Shown here piece by piece: positions 23,049 to 35,854 of a stretch of DNA of 64,000 nucleotides. The stretch lies in contig NC_049901.1 in NCBI RefSeq assembly GCF_001411555.2, positions 10,612,681 through 10,676,680 on the forward strand, written 5' to 3'. Position 1 is the stretch's first letter. Every line of letters starts with the position of its first letter. The translations under genes and the position numbers were made by a program. The notes below the pieces were generated by a model. That model was not told where the DNA came from, ran no database searches, and worked only from the letters and a program-made list of their open reading frames with translations. The stretch comes from Juglans regia (Eukaryota > Streptophyta > Magnoliopsida > Fagales > Juglandaceae).

Positions 23049-23939
23049 TTCTCTCTTGCTTCTGGCCTTCGCTTGAGAGTTTCTTTTTAGAATCAAGGAT
23101 AAAGAGAGTGCCTATTGCTACTGGATAGATAAGGATTATCTCTGTCGATGGGGGTCAATATTGCTCTGGATAATGTCCTTTTCATGAATTTCTTTGCCTT
23201 GACACTATTAAGGAACAAAAGGGCTAGGCTTGGGAAATTGAAGGTTGGCCCAACTCAGCATCTGTAATGTATAAATCATAGTAATATGTTGTGGTCTATG
23301 GCAGTCAGTACTGAGAGACCTATATATATCCGGACCAAGCCCAACCATTGTGCTAGGTTGAGGCTGGATTTTTTACAGCCGGAAAATGATGAGATGAGAT
23401 CATCCCCATCCCTAAACTTGCATTAACAGTGAGTTAAAAATAGTTTGTTGTTGATCGATGAGTTTGTAACTTTAAGAATAGATAGGGATCGGGTATAGAA
23501 AAACAAATGAAATATTCTGCAATATGGAAGGAAGATCTGTGAGAAATGCTATAATATATTTGAGAGATTCTTTTTGTTTAAAGTTATTTGTTTAAATCAT
23601 TTTGTTTTCCGAGTTTCTGAAACAATAGTCAAGAGCTCCCTCATCGAGATTCCATTTGTTTGTTGAAGCTCATAATGTAATTAATGAGCTCAGGAATAAC
23701 AAAACAACTTCCAAATGTCATCACTTTTTATTTATGAAAGTAAAATTCTATATATCATATTACTATCCGACTTTTATCTCATTAAGTAAGATATGGTACA
23801 TTTATCACCATTAAATGATCATTTATAATAACTTCTTTTTTATTTAATGATGACAAATATGCTACATATTACTTAGCATAATCAAATAGAATGAAAGTAT
23901 GATGTATACCATTACTCTTCACATTTTGTTATTCCCAAT

Positions 23940-24195
23940 AATATTTAATATTAAATAATGCTCTTCTGCCGTCTCATTTTATCCTCTCATCTTCATCGTT
24001 CATACATTTAATTTTTTTTGTTTTTTACATTTTTTTCTTTTATTTACTGATTAAGAAAGTAATTATTAATATATTGATAATTTTTACATTTTTTAAAAAA
24101 AATTAAATAAATTAAATAAATATAAATAAATAAAATTTTGCCTAGAGGCCCGCCCAGCGGTCATTGCTCGGCAGCACCCTAATAGCACTCTTTAA
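23940..24195. repeat. AT-rich MITE-like repeat, family A (copy 3)
   Basis: Has 'tttttcttttatttactgattaagaaagtaatt' internally and the GC-rich edge 'cccgcccagcggtcattgct', comparable to 6355-6620. Confidence 0.45.
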
Positions 24196-25239
24196 TATTT
24201 TTAGTGACTACGGTTTTAAGTGGTAGATCGAAAAAACTATTTCTAATATATCACATTAATACCTATGATCGAAGACGATTGATTTTATAAATGCCATTGA
24301 AAATAATCAACTTTTTTTTTTTTTTCTAATTGCATCCTTTTAGGACTAGTTTGTAATAGAGTATTCTCATAATAATCCACTACATAGTCTATGTTATTAA
24401 AAAAAATAAAAATCATCCATTATTATTTATTATTATTTAATATTCTATTATTAATTTATTATTATTTTTTTACTACTATTTATAAAATATTTAAAATCAC
24501 TTTACTATCCAAACACAATCTTAATATATCTATCAAACATTTTCCGATAAATTATTATTAATTTATGGATGTCGATAAAATCGATGTAAACGAAATCTAG
24601 AACAGAAGTGTCACTTCTATTTAGATAATAGATACACCTAAATATTACGAGAGCATACGTATTTCATGTATCTTACTTTCAATCTAACACGTATTAACGT
24701 ATACGTGCGATCCTGTCTAGTTCCTATAGGAATTTAATTAAGACACAACCTTTACAATTCCATTTCGTTATTATCATAAATTGAAAAGGAGAATGAAAAG
24801 TCAAATGCTGAATCATCGACGCCATTTTGGTTCTGAACAGTTCGTTGCATTAGAGAATTTTATAGACCAGTTGAGTGGGTTGTTTTAATTCTTCTAAAGT
24901 CTATAATAAACAAGAAAATGTAGTTTGGCCGGCGACGATTTGGTCACGAGTCTAAACATTTCTGCTGGCCTCCTATTCTTTAATATTCCCCTTTTTGAAT
25001 TCAAAGAGAGTGATAGGGAGGCAGAGACTTTTTTTTTTTTTTAATAATAATAAAAATAGATATAAATATTTTGTTCATTTCCACTAATTCCCACTATTCT
25101 TTAGTATTTATATTTGTTCTCGAATTATTTACAAAGAGATATTTAATATGTATTAACAACCCAAGTAAAATTAATTCAAGTTGCATCCAAGTTATAATAT
25201 GAAATGATTGGAATCATTATAAATCACTAAAGCCTTTTT

Positions 25240-25400
25240 ATCTATGAACAGGATCTACAAAAATAAATTTATAAATTGACGTAATTTGATATAGTATATT
25301 AGATTATAAAATTATTTTTATTGTAAATTATATCTAACGTATCATATGAAGTCATATCAATTTGTAGATTTAATTTTGTGATATATTTTTGCAATTGTAG
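25240..25400. repeat. MITE-like repeat, family B (copy 2)
   Basis: 'ctacaaaaataaatttataaattgacgtaatttgata' on the left is mirrored by an inverted-like right half ending 'tgcaattgtagc'. Related to 5635-5775 and 60590-60700. Confidence 0.55.
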
Positions 25401-25929
25401 CACTTCTCTTATTTTTTTAGTTCATTTGCATCGGCTTTATACTCTCTATACAAGATTTATTGCCTAATCATGACCAATATTACACGTTAATTGGGACATT
25501 AATGTACATTATTTTTATCTAATAATTCAATTTATAATGGTTCATTAATTAACCAAGACCATGAAACCAAATATCATTGGTAAACTAGGGATGCATTTGC
25601 AAAATTGCATGCATTCTTGGATCATGAGGGAGACCTGCAAATGCACAGACGATTTGGATTCGGCCTCCAAATGCCAGAAAGAATTATAGGAACTGAATCA
25701 GAAAATAAAGAAGAAATGTCAAAATCGGCCAAAAAAGAAAAACATAAAAAAAAGTGAAGGACAGAGTCTTCGTGTCTGCACGCATACAAGGGCGGTTTGG
25801 TCGGTTGTTCAAGGCCACACCACTTTGAGACCAAAAAGCCAACTAGATTTCTTCTATGTGTTCAATGACAAATCGATCCTCTTTTTTGTCTCTAATTTCG
25901 GATGTAGCATTCTTTGGAACTCTTGGTCC

Positions 25930-25937
25930 ATGTGTAG
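25930..25937. repeat. Left 8-bp target duplication (ATGTGTAG) of the hAT block
   Basis: ATGTGTAG abuts the left TIR of hAT copy 1. The identical octamer abuts the right TIR of hAT copy 2 (41441-41448). The octamer at the right end of copy 1 is different (ATTATGAT, 30606-30613). Confidence 0.8.
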
Positions 25938-27016
25938 TAGGGGTGGGCTCCGACTCCGACGGAGTCGGAGTTGTCATTTCCGACCTCCGACTCCGACCGG
26001 ATTCGGAGCCAAAACTTTCCTCCGACTCCGACTCCGAACGTAGTCGGAGTCCGATTCCGATCGGATGTCGGAGCTCCGACCTCCGATCGGAGCTCCGAAC
26101 GGAGGTCGGAGCTCCGACTTCCGATCGGATCTCTGACTGGAGTTCGGAGGGAGTTCCGAACGGAGGTCGGAGCTCCGACTCCGAACTCAATTTCAGAATT
26201 TTTTTTATTATTATTATTTAAATTTTGTTGTTCAATTTCGTTTCAGATAGTGGGCAACATATATATATATTTTTTTAAAAGTTAACCATCTACAAATATT
26301 TAGTTTATTCAAGAGTTTTCAATAATTTAAATATTCGTTCTGATTTTGTTACTAAATTTTGATTATATCTTTAATTTGTTTTATGTCCACCTGAAATTTA
26401 GCATTAAAAGTGCTCATGACTCATGAGTTGAAAATTACACAAATTTAAAATTTTATAGAAAAGAATGATGGTACGAATTTGTATAATTCGATTAATTTCA
26501 GTTGGATAATAAATTATAAACTTTTGAGAGATGATGGATAAGTAATAATAGAAATTATAGAATAAAGAGTACTTATCCCACGTATTTGCTCGGGATATAA
26601 GTACATAAATATAACTATATAAATAGTTTAAAAAGTAAATAACATGTATGATGTAGCCATAAGTTATAACAGTCTCATTTATAACGTAATAACAATATGA
26701 CTCAGTCTTGAAATATAATTACATAAAAATTAAACACGGGTTTCACTCAAACCCCAATGTTCCATTGGTCACGCCTGAAATGAAGATAGAAAATAGCAAT
26801 CAATAGATGAAAAAAAATTGATAATAAAAAATTATATATGGTAAAAGAATAATTTGATTCTTACCAAGAAATGAGGTTCTCTCAACTCCATCACAACTCT
26901 CAAGTAGCGTCCGTTCCAAACTCTCAATCATCGGTAATTATGTTAGGGTTCACAATTAGATCTATAAAATCATAAAAAGTAGAAGTTAGAAACATTAAAA
27001 ATAATTAAATCACCAT

Positions 27017-29250
27017 TTAAAAGCATATAAACTTACCCGATTCAAGCCTATAGCTCTCGGCATCAACGCCAACGGTATCTAGTCCAATGGGCGTTTCACT
27101 TATCCAATTCTGTGTGCAAACGAGGGCCTCCACGGTTGACGGTGACAATGAACTCCGATAAGCATCCAACAAGCGACCTCCAGTGCTAAATGTCGACTCT
27201 GAGGCAACCGTAGTGACAGGAATGGCTAGCACATCTCGGGCCACACGGGAAAGGACTGGATACTTGGTGGAATTAACTTTCCACCAAGTTAATAACTGAA
27301 ATACATCACTAGGTGCCTCGGCAGCTTCCATAAAATATCGTTCAACCTCAGATGTACAATGCATAATATTCCTTGTTGACATGAGTTGATGATACTGCCG
27401 TATGACACGATTGCCTCTAACCCCTACAGATGGGTCAGTATCACCTGAGGGAACTGTCGATCCTGTCGGCCTCGAATGTGAGGAGCTACCAACTGCGGAT
27501 GAAGGCTGAGCACTAGTATTGTAGTGATGATATAAGTCATCAACATCACTTTTTAGCAATCTAATAAACTCTCCAGCCTTCACTGCCCCGAGGACGGAAT
27601 TTACCCAAAATTCTAGAACGGCCAACTTAACTCGAGGGTCAAGGATCACAGCCACAAATAGCAATCTATTTATCTTCTCAATATTCCTCCAATATTTATC
27701 ATATTTGATCTTCATCCTCGTAGCCATATTAGATAACAATCCAGCAGAGTCAGTACAACTATTTTCCAACTGGAAGTGAAGCTCTGAGAGCTCACTGAAA
27801 AATGAGTTCGCAGTCGTATATTTGGATCCAGATAGTCGCATGGTTATCTCATAAAAAGTTCTTAAAAATTCAACAAAATAACTCACCCTGGTCCAATCAT
27901 GTGCGTCTGGCGCACCGAGCCCCTGTCCTGCTGGCTCCAACAAAGCATACCTCAGGCCCCCATCCTCGACCTCCATCCGCTCGAATGCTTTTTGGTACTT
28001 CTGTGCCACATCCAACATCATGTATGTAGAATTCCATCGAGTCGGAACGTCCAAGCACAGCATACTAGAACATTCAATCTTCAAATCTTATGCTATTGCC
28101 TTAAACTTGGCAAGCCTTTGAGGGGAACCCCTCACATATCGTACAATGTTGCGGACTCGGGTTATGGAATCATGAACCTCTTTTAATCCCTCAACAACTA
28201 TGAGGTTAATGATATGAGCACAGCATCGAACGTGAATAAACTCGTGGGCCCGAATGACATCATCTCTCACCGTCGTGTTCCTCTTAAACCAATCAATTGC
28301 TGTTTCATTCGCACTGGCATTGTCAACTGTAATACACAGCACTTTTCGAATTCCCCAGTCCTTTAAACAATCATCCATCTTCGCCCCAATGGATGCACCT
28401 TTATGATCCACAATTTCTTTAAAATCAATAATTTTTTTATGCAAAATCCACTCACTGTCAATGTAGTGTGCCGTGATACACATGTAGCAGACGTTCTGTA
28501 TGGAAGTCCATGTGTCAGTCGTAAAAGACCCTCTTTGGCCAGTGGTAATAAACATCTTCCTCATCTCCTCCTTGTCCTTCGCATGCCTCTTCATACAATC
28601 TCGCATCACTGTATACCGTGATGGAATGGGAAATCGTGGCTCAACAAAATTTAGAAACTTTCGAAAGCCTCTTTTCTCGACTGTGGTAAATGGCATCTCA
28701 TCAGTAATTATCATCTCTGCAAGCATGTCCCTCAACATCTTCTCATTGTATTGAGGGATGACCAATTTCTTAGTCTGTGTACCATCAGTGGCTGTAGAAG
28801 TTTGGTAACTGAGGTTGGTCTGATCAGTGGCTTGCAATCCCTTCGCTATCTTATATCGTTGGCAACCATTTAGATGTGCTATCAACACACTGGTACCTTG
28901 CTTCTTCGAATGGCATCCACAAAGTGATCCACAATAATGACATCTTGCCACTGAGTTCGCAATTTCACCAGGTATTTTGGTGAAATGCTCCCATGTCCAC
29001 GACCTCTTTTTAGAAGGTCGTGGTGGTTGATCTTGCTCAATGGGCATCTCCTCTTCCTCGTTGAACATATCTTCATCCTCTATATCAACTGGGAGTGGGA
29101 GTCGACTACTCGCACAAGATGTAGCTGCCCTAGATGTAGCTGCCCTAGATGTGGCTCTAGGGTGGAAGTACCCACCGGTGTAGGAGTTGTAGCATTGGCA
29201 TCCGCCACATCCCCTTGTGGACGATCATCTCCACTATGTCTAGGATCCAT
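27017..29250 (-). pseudogene. hAT transposase (BED finger, RNase-H-like, dimerisation), copy 1
   Basis: The presumed start is ATG at 29250 (MDPRHSGDD). Domains in order: Ala/Thr-rich N-tail; BED zinc finger (WEHFTKIPGEIANSVARCHY, CGSLCGCHSKK, LIAHLNGC); catalytic-core motifs TTDTWTSIQNV and TVDNASANE; and the C-terminal hAT dimerisation region ([47 protein letters not shown]). This is the Ac/RICESLEEPER-like class of cut-and-paste enzymes. Lesions visible against copy 2 are a one-G deletion in a G run near 29160, causing a frameshift after the first 30 or so residues, and TAA at 28088-28090 where copy 2 has GAA. A GTAAGT donor overlaps the last codons, so a short 3' exon is possible. The gene is inactive as it stands. 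Confidence 0.9.
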
Positions 29251-29394
29251 ATCACAATCAATGAAGCTGAAAAAATTAAATTAGAAGCAAAAAATTAGTT
29301 TAAAATAAACTAGGCTATTGTATTATACAATAGGACATGTATTATTGTATCATAATAATACATGTATCGATGTATTATTACATTGAGGTTCGGT

Positions 29395-29945
29395 TGATGT
29401 GCGCTTGACTCATACGAACCCATCCAGATGGGTTCGCTCGACGTGCGCTCGACGTGCGCTCGACGTGCGCTCGAGCAAGAGCCATACAGAGAGGTTCGCT
29501 CGACGTGCGCTCGACATAGCGCTCGAGTAGAACCCATCCAGAAAGGTTCGCTCGATGTGCGCTCGAAGTGGCGCTCGAGCAGAACTCATACAGAGAGGTT
29601 CGCTCGACTTGCGCTCGACGTGGCGCTCGAGCAGAATCCATACAGAGAGGATCGCTCGACCTGCACTCGACGTCGAGCTCGAGCATAATCCATACAGAGA
29701 GTTTCGCTTGATGAGCGCTCGACGTAGCGCTCGAGCAGAACCCTTCTAGAGAGGTTCGCTCGACCTGCGCTCGACGTCGAGCTCGAGCAGAATCCATACA
29801 GAGAGTTTCCCTCGATGAGCGCTCGACGTAGCGCTCGAGCAGAACCCTTCCAGAGAGGTTCGCTTGACTTCCGCTCGACATATCGCTCGAGCCAATGTTC
29901 AAAACAACGTGCGCTCGACTTGCGCTCGACACATCGCTCGAGCGC
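29395..29945. repeat. Minisatellite of GCTCGAcgtgGCGCTCGAGC units in hAT copy 1
   Basis: About ten imperfect units of roughly 50-55 bp are built on 'ggttcgctcgacgtgcgctcgacgtggcgctcgagcagaaccca'. Each contains one to three partly palindromic CGCTCGAC/GCTCGAGC blocks. The array lies just upstream of the transposase start, on the transposase strand. In hAT elements such subterminal motif arrays are often transposase-binding sites; that role is inferred here. Confidence 0.8.
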
Positions 29946-30328
29946 AAGTCTTCAAAATAATGTAAAATTCATGTTTTTGAGCGCCGTGTTGGGGACTATA
30001 TTGAATATTCAATACACAAGAATCACAAGAATCACAACTACTGGCTCCAATTCATAAGAGACGTGCTTGAATTAAATTTAGGGCTCATAAATTTAGGGCT
30101 CACCGTAGGTGGAAGGCTGGAAGCTGAACAGAGGGACGGCGGCAGGGAGGAGCAACGACGAACGGTGTTCTGAACTTCACTGGTTCACTGGTTCAGTCAC
30201 TGGGACGGGAGACGCGAGAGAGGAGTGAAGGAGGAAGAAGAAGTGAAGAAGGAAGAAGGAAGAAGAAGAAGAAGAAAAGGAAGAGGACGCTTGACGTGAA
30301 GAAGAAGCCCCTTCAACTTGGAAATATG

Positions 30329-30421
30329 GAACGACGCCGTTCCATATTAAGTGGAACGGTGTCGTTCAAAAATTTTTTTTTAAACCCAGCTTCAAAACGA
30401 CGTCGTTTTGGAGCTGGGTTT
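30329..30421. repeat. Two long palindromes near the right end of hAT copy 1
   Basis: First: 16-bp arms (GAACGACGCCGTTCCA against its near-perfect complement) around a 7-bp spacer, 30329-30367. Second: 20-bp arms with no spacer and one mismatch, centred on ACGACGTCGT, 30382-30421. The same pair is in copy 2 at 41163-41201 and 41217-41256. Confidence 0.85.
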
Positions 30422-30605
30422 TAAAAAAAAATTCGGAGTCGGAGTCGGAGCTCATTCGAGCTCCGACTCCGACTCCGACTCCGAATAATTATTCGGAGTA
30501 GCTCCGAATTCCGACTCCGAATTCCGACAACTCCGACTCCGTCGGAGTCGGCATCGGAGCGGAGGTTGGACGGAGTCAGAATTCTCGAAATTCTGCACAC
30601 CCCTA

Positions 30606-31333
30606 ATTATGATCGAACAACTGATCATCTTTTTGTCATTTGCTTTTCCTGGATATATACTCTCTCTGTCATGATGTGTGTGTGTCTAAACTCTAGTTTA
30701 CTTCAAATGATTTATGCATGACATGATACAACGTCTCTCTTTCGAGTTTGTAGTTTATATGAATCTCGTTTCCTTTGATATATTGTACTGCTCAAGCTTT
30801 TCTTTGGTGGATATGAGATCTGAAGGGCCTTTTTTTTTCCCATGTTTTTATTTTAATGTCAGTGCATTCACGGGGAGTTAATTAATGTTAATTTCTCGGT
30901 ATTAATTTATTTCATTTTTCTCAAAGAAGAAAGATTATTATTTTTCTTTTTAATGCAACAGCTTTGAAGTAGTACTGTTTGAGCTTCTGGTCAATGTTAT
31001 ATAAGAATTAGAGGCCAATTAGATCGAGAATTAAATTATTTGTACGTAGAATATGGGATTTGGGAGTGAGTAGGTGGCTCAAGTGCTTTCATTTCATTTC
31101 TTCTCTAGTCAACAATATCTTTATTAATCTATCTTTCTCGACTCATGTACGTAAATTATATATATAATAATAATATTGGGTTTAGCACTTAATTAAGTGC
31201 CATACTAAAATTGGAAAGATTCTTTTTCCTTTCATCCAAACAACTCTATATAATAGGAGTGCCGGCGGCCAGTCGTAGTTAGCGTGCGTGTTCATTTATC
31301 ATGACTTCTATGCGGCATCCAATTCCTTCTGCT

Positions 31334-31371
<38 letters not shown>

Positions 31372-32175
31372 CTATTTAGGAAACAGTTTAATTACAAAAT
31401 TAAGAGAGGATTTGTCGCAGTGTGTTCATGAAATGGACCTGATCTCTGATCAATGGGCACGTTAAATTCTCCTTAGAGGAAAGTTTCCGACGTCGTTTTT
31501 TCAACATGTGAATGTGGATATATATGGAGGGAGCTAGCTAGCTCCTTATACAAGATTTAAGTTGTGTCAGAATTCCAATGGGAACGGCCCCTGGTTTTTA
31601 TTGCTTTAATTACTATTCATGGAGGTCTCAGCTTAATTGTATCTGTTACTTGCAAGTTGCGTTGGATTTTGTGTATGTCCATAGCATGCACGAAACGTGT
31701 CGTTTAAGTATGCTTTTATGTTCTTTTTTATTTTTTAATCTGTGGCTGTCGTTTGGCTTCGTTGATGTACTACTCTTTTTCTTTTTCTTTTTTTATTTTT
31801 TGTGAGTAGACCATGTTAGTACTACTTAATTACCTTCATATCCCTAATATGTTTTGAAAATTTCTCTTGGATTGTTTTTATTTTATTTTATTGTATAAGA
31901 TATGTCGTGATCAGCAGATAGTTTGTTGTAAATTCTTTGTACTGAGTAGATATTTTGTACTAATTACAGCAAAATGGAAAGACAAGTGACGTCATATCTT
32001 CTCGTATATCCCACAAAATACTCTCTTTCTACGTAACACTGACTAGAGCTCAAACTCCGAACGCAGACACCCACCTTGGCTTTCAGCTAAATCTTCTTTT
32101 GTGCCTCCAAAGCGCAGGTGCATGTAGTTAATCTCCATCTTCAGCGGCAACATCTTTTCTGCGTGCGTGACAAAG
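30606..32175 (+). promoter_or_regulatory. ABI5 upstream region and 5' UTR
   Basis: No coding frame of note. It contains a (TA)n run at 31337-31369. Within 200 bp of the start codon there is a perfect bZIP palindrome TGACGTCA (31987-31994) and an ACGT core in 'tctacgtaac' (32030). The transcription start was not determined. The distal border is the end of hAT copy 1. Confidence 0.5.
31987..31994. promoter_or_regulatory. TGACGTCA palindrome (bZIP/CRE-type box)
   Basis: A perfect 8-bp palindrome with an ACGT core, 182 bp upstream of the ABI5 ATG. bZIP proteins bind ACGT cores, and Arabidopsis ABI5 is reported to be activated by HY5 and by itself. Autoregulation here is an inference. Confidence 0.45.
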
Positions 32176-34660
32176 ATGGTGATCACAGAGTCCGAAATGA
32201 TCTCCCAAGGCGACGTCGAGTCGTCGTTACCGGCCTATCAACAACCCAAGAACAACCCCTTCTCATCGCTCGGAAGACAATCCTCCATCTACTCCCTCAC
32301 TCTCGACGAGTTCCAGCACACGCTCTGCGAGAGCGGCAAGAATTTTGGGTCTATGAACATGGACGAGTTCCTTGCCAGCATTTGGACCGCGGAAGAGAAC
32401 CAAGCCGTCAACTCCACCGCCACAACCGCTACCACCACCAACAATGCCGTCAATAGTATGAGCAGCCATGCCCAGTTGTCTCTGATCGATGCGCATACTG
32501 AGAAGGGAATATCAAAGCAGCCAAGCTTGCCACAACAAGGTTCGCTCACCCTTCCCGCACCGCTTTGTAGGAAAACAGTGGAAGAAGTTTGGTCTGAAAT
32601 CCACAAAGGGCAGCAAGGAACGCATCAGAATAATAACAGCAGCAACGATAATGGTGATAACGTTCATAATCCCGAGTCCGCGCCGCGCCAGCCCACTTTC
32701 GGAGAGATGACCTTGGAGGATTTTCTGGTGAAGGCAGGGGTAGTAAGGGAACCATCATGTGCATTGCCTGTCTCTCAATCACAGCCGCTGCAGCAGTACG
32801 GGGTGTACCAAAATAACAATCCCACAGAGGCTCCCAGTTTTGTAAATAGGCCCATAGCTGGACTCGGTGGTGCTGCTGGTTGTGTTAGTGCCGGAGGTGG
32901 TGCTGGTGGTGTAAGTGCTGGTGCTAGTGTTCCTACTTACCAAACAATGCCACTGGGCGGCGGGGCTATTGGAGAATCGTCAGGGGATGCTGGAAATGGC
33001 AAGAGGAGTGGTGGGTACCCGCCGCCGCCTCAGCCGCCACCGGTTTATTATGGTGGGAGAGGAGTGAATGGTGGCGGCGGATACGGTGCACCGTCGGCTA
33101 TGGTAGTGGCGCCGGTGAGTCCGGTTTCTTCTGATGGGTTGTGCAAAGCTCCGGTCGATAACTCGGGGAATCAATTTGGATTGGACATGGGAGGGTTAAG
33201 GGGAAGGAAGAGGATTATAGATGCAGGTCCGGTGGAAAAGGTGGCGGAGAGGAGACAGAGAAGGATGATCAAGAATAGGGAGTCGGCGGCGAGGTCGAGA
33301 GCTAGGAAACAGGTAATACATTTTCTCACAAGAAGTTAAAATTTTTGATTTGAGCAGAACTAGCTCATGGCTTAGCCAGCTTGTTCTAGACAAATTCTCA
33401 GGCGCGCCTGTGATTATTGGTTGCTGTTTGCAAAATTGATCAACTTGGGTAATTCTAACTAGTAATTTTTTTTTAAGTCCGCAGTGGTACACACTGTAAT
33501 TTGAATGTAATTGAAATTTGAAAGCCATTTAGAGGAATTTAAACTAAATTGATCTATAAACAATGACTAAATTTCTACAAAACCCTTCAGTATCGCTCCG
33601 GCCCCCATCCATCCAAACGAAAAAGAAAAAAAAAAAATGCTCCAAGTTTAGTTACTTCGAATTATTAAAGGTTTATATACCGTTGCGTTTGAACACTAAG
33701 ATGATTTAGATATTCTGTAAAAAAATAATAAAAAATTAATGATAGAATATTAAAAAGTATAAGAAAAATAATAATAAAATAATAAATAGAGTGGAGTATT
33801 AATTCTTAGAATACTCTACAACCCAAACTAGTAGATTAGGGCATCAGAGATTTGAATCCATCTATGGAATTGATGGAATAATAGTTTAAAATGAAAACAC
33901 TTTGGAATTATTTGAAAAATCATTTGATTTGTCCCGAGTTCAGATTAATGACATTTACAAGGTGTTGCGATTCTGCCATTGTCAAACTTATAGCATGAGA
34001 TTCCTATATATGTAGCAACTAATTTAGTTTACTTCACAGGCATACACAGTTGAGTTAGAAGCAGAATTGAACCAGTTAAGAGAAGAGAACGCCCACCTTA
34101 AACAGGCTCTGGTAATAACACGTGGAACGTTTGATCTTTTAATTAATATGCTCTCATTCACAAGGAAATTACTTATATAATTAGAAATCTTGCTTTTATT
34201 TCTCTTCCCCAAACAGGTAGATATTGACTGGAAAAGAAAGCAACAGGTAATTAACTATAGTATAATTTCTTTTAGTACCATTAATGTGTGTGTATGTAAA
34301 TGATCTTATGCTTTTAGAGTAACCCATAGTCTGAATTTTGTGCTGAATCCAGCCCATCTGTTTAGCTTAGACCTGTCTAGTTTTTTGCAAAAGAATTGTG
34401 TTTGGATCACTTTATAAACTGATACTCATGCGCTTGAAGTATGCAATATTTTGCATATGTAGGGCCATTCAATCATGTGGATTTGTTCTTTACTAGCTAA
34501 CATCATGTGTAAATTATTAATTACATGATGTTCTGTTCTAAAATCCTTGTCTCGCTGTGATCAGTACTGTGAAGAAATGAAAACCAAAGTTCAAACCAAG
34601 GCTCAAAAGGATAAAGAGAGACTGAGGGTGTTGAGGAGGAATCTAAGTTGCCCATTGTGA
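32176..34660 (+). CDS. ABI5: ABI5-type group A bZIP transcription factor, 444 residues
   Basis: Four exons: 32176-33312, 34040-34111, 34217-34246 and 34565-34660, all with GT-AG introns in phase 0. Nuclear activator of abscisic-acid responses in seeds; binds ABRE (ACGTG) sites. Conserved blocks: RQSSIYSLTLDEFQ (34-47), MNMDEFLASIW (60-70), GSLTLPAPLCRKTVEEVWSE (122-141), RQPTFGEMTLEDFLVKAGVV (171-190), and GGLRGRKR before the basic region. The basic region shows N367-x7-R375, followed by zipper leucines at 385, 392 and 399. The tail RRNLSCPL resembles the ABI5-specific PSCPL end, not the LTGPW end of ABF/AREB proteins, and the length is close to the 442 of Arabidopsis ABI5. Odd point: Q120 replaces the Arg at -3 of the Ser in block 3. 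The start follows the family N-terminus (MV...). The gene is intact. Confidence 0.93.
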
Positions 34661-35025
34661 AGTGCTACATGAGATCGACCAATTAATGGTAACTGCAATC
34701 CTATCTATGGTGTATGTGCTTTGAGTTACAGCATTGTGCAATCTTTCTTCTTCTCGATCCAATATATAACAGTACATGCAATCATATAATATGCTTAAAA
34801 GAATTACCTTCCTGCATGCATGCAGTGTATCATGAAGAACGAAACCAGCAAAGGTCAGACCCAAAAAAGAGAAGCTAAACTGATGCATGAAGAGGTCGGT
34901 AATGATAAGAAATTCGATTAATGTCCCATTGCGAAGAAACCAGATTGATCATAACTGCATGAAAGTGCAGTGCATGACATTGGATTAGCTTATGATTGAG
35001 ACTCTATATATGAATGATCACTAGC

Positions 35026-35057
<32 letters not shown>

Positions 35058-35654
35058 AAAAGCTAGATAGCTGCACTTGGTCATGCATGCTAAAGTCCTT
35101 ATAGCTAGCAGACAATGAGAGTGTCTGCATGGCTTTTATAGCTCTTGCTACCTTAACTATACCGCTAGCTAGGCGCTGCTCTTGTTTTTATGTCCAGGAT
35201 TGATGGTAGAGATCTGTAAATGTTGACCTGCTTGGGTATTTCTATAAGTATCCGTGAATATATATTATTATTATAAGCAACCTGTAGAATTGATGATCAT
35301 GAATAACGTCTTTGGTGGAAAAAAGAAATAAGATAAATGATAATTATAATTGTAAATGCACAAATAATCACTTTGAAAGAAATAAATAAATACGTAACTT
35401 ATTGCGAAAGTCAACTGTTTTGGAAGTTACAAAGAAATGTCTCTGTTGCAGGCCAACACATGATATTTCTTTTGGGTTTGAAAATAAGAATCGGAGTTAT
35501 GATGATTTATTTCCATTTTCTCTAATTACTAATCGCAAATAGATTAAGAATGAGAATGATATAATCCACATGATCAATACGGAACGGACTCGACTCCCTC
35601 TTTTTACCGAGCAAGGCACTCCACTTGTTCATGTCTTTATGGTATCAAATAACA

Positions 35655-35850
35655 TCTCGTTTATTTTTACAACTTATCTTATATAATCATTATAATTTTT
35701 TTAAATTTTCACATAAAATCAAATAAATAATTCAATTTTTTTAAATTTTAAAACAAAAATAATATTAAAAAAATATATTCTAAAAATAATTTTTTTAATT
35801 TTTAACTTTTATCTCATCTCATCTCATCTTAAAAAATAAACGAGATTGGT
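35655..35850. repeat. MITE-like repeat, family D (copy near ABI5)
   Basis: 'attataatttttttaaattttcacataaaatcaaataaataattcaa' and a closing 'tctcatctcatctcatctt' recur, diverged, at 37355-37568, 52330-52515 and 53385-53730, with a possible relative at 42140-42470. Confidence 0.6.
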
Positions 35851-35854
35851 AAGA

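Larger units (their letters stand above)
23049..25929. other. Intergenic AT-rich DNA with MITE-like repeats
   Basis: No gene found. Contains repeat-like stretches at 23940-24195 (family A), 24345-24530 (poly-AT with 'ccaaacacaatctta', possibly family D) and 25240-25400 (family B). Confidence 0.45.
25938..30605 (-). mobile_element. hAT (Ac-like) transposon, copy 1
   Basis: Ends are TAGGGGTGGGC at the left and, read inward from the right, TAGGGGTGTGCAG. Subterminal zones on both sides are made of GGAGTC/CTCCGA hexamer repeats (25950-26185 and 30430-30585). The element holds a transposase gene on the minus strand (27017-29250), a minisatellite (29395-29945) and two long palindromes (30329-30421). 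Length is 4668 bp. The flanking octamers do not match each other, so this copy is not a simple insertion in its present position. Confidence 0.85.

Noticed and set aside
25622..25834. 70-codon minus-strand frame before hAT copy 1
   Set aside because: No recognisable domain, no splice context, composition like surrounding intergenic DNA.
25825..26285. Arg/Ser/Asp-rich frames on both strands at about 26 kb
   Set aside because: They translate the GGAGTC/CTCCGA subterminal repeats of hAT copy 1.
29310..29947. Long Ser/Arg-rich open frames on both strands
   Set aside because: They are translations of the GCTCGA minisatellite of the hAT element (likewise 40333-40945), not genes.
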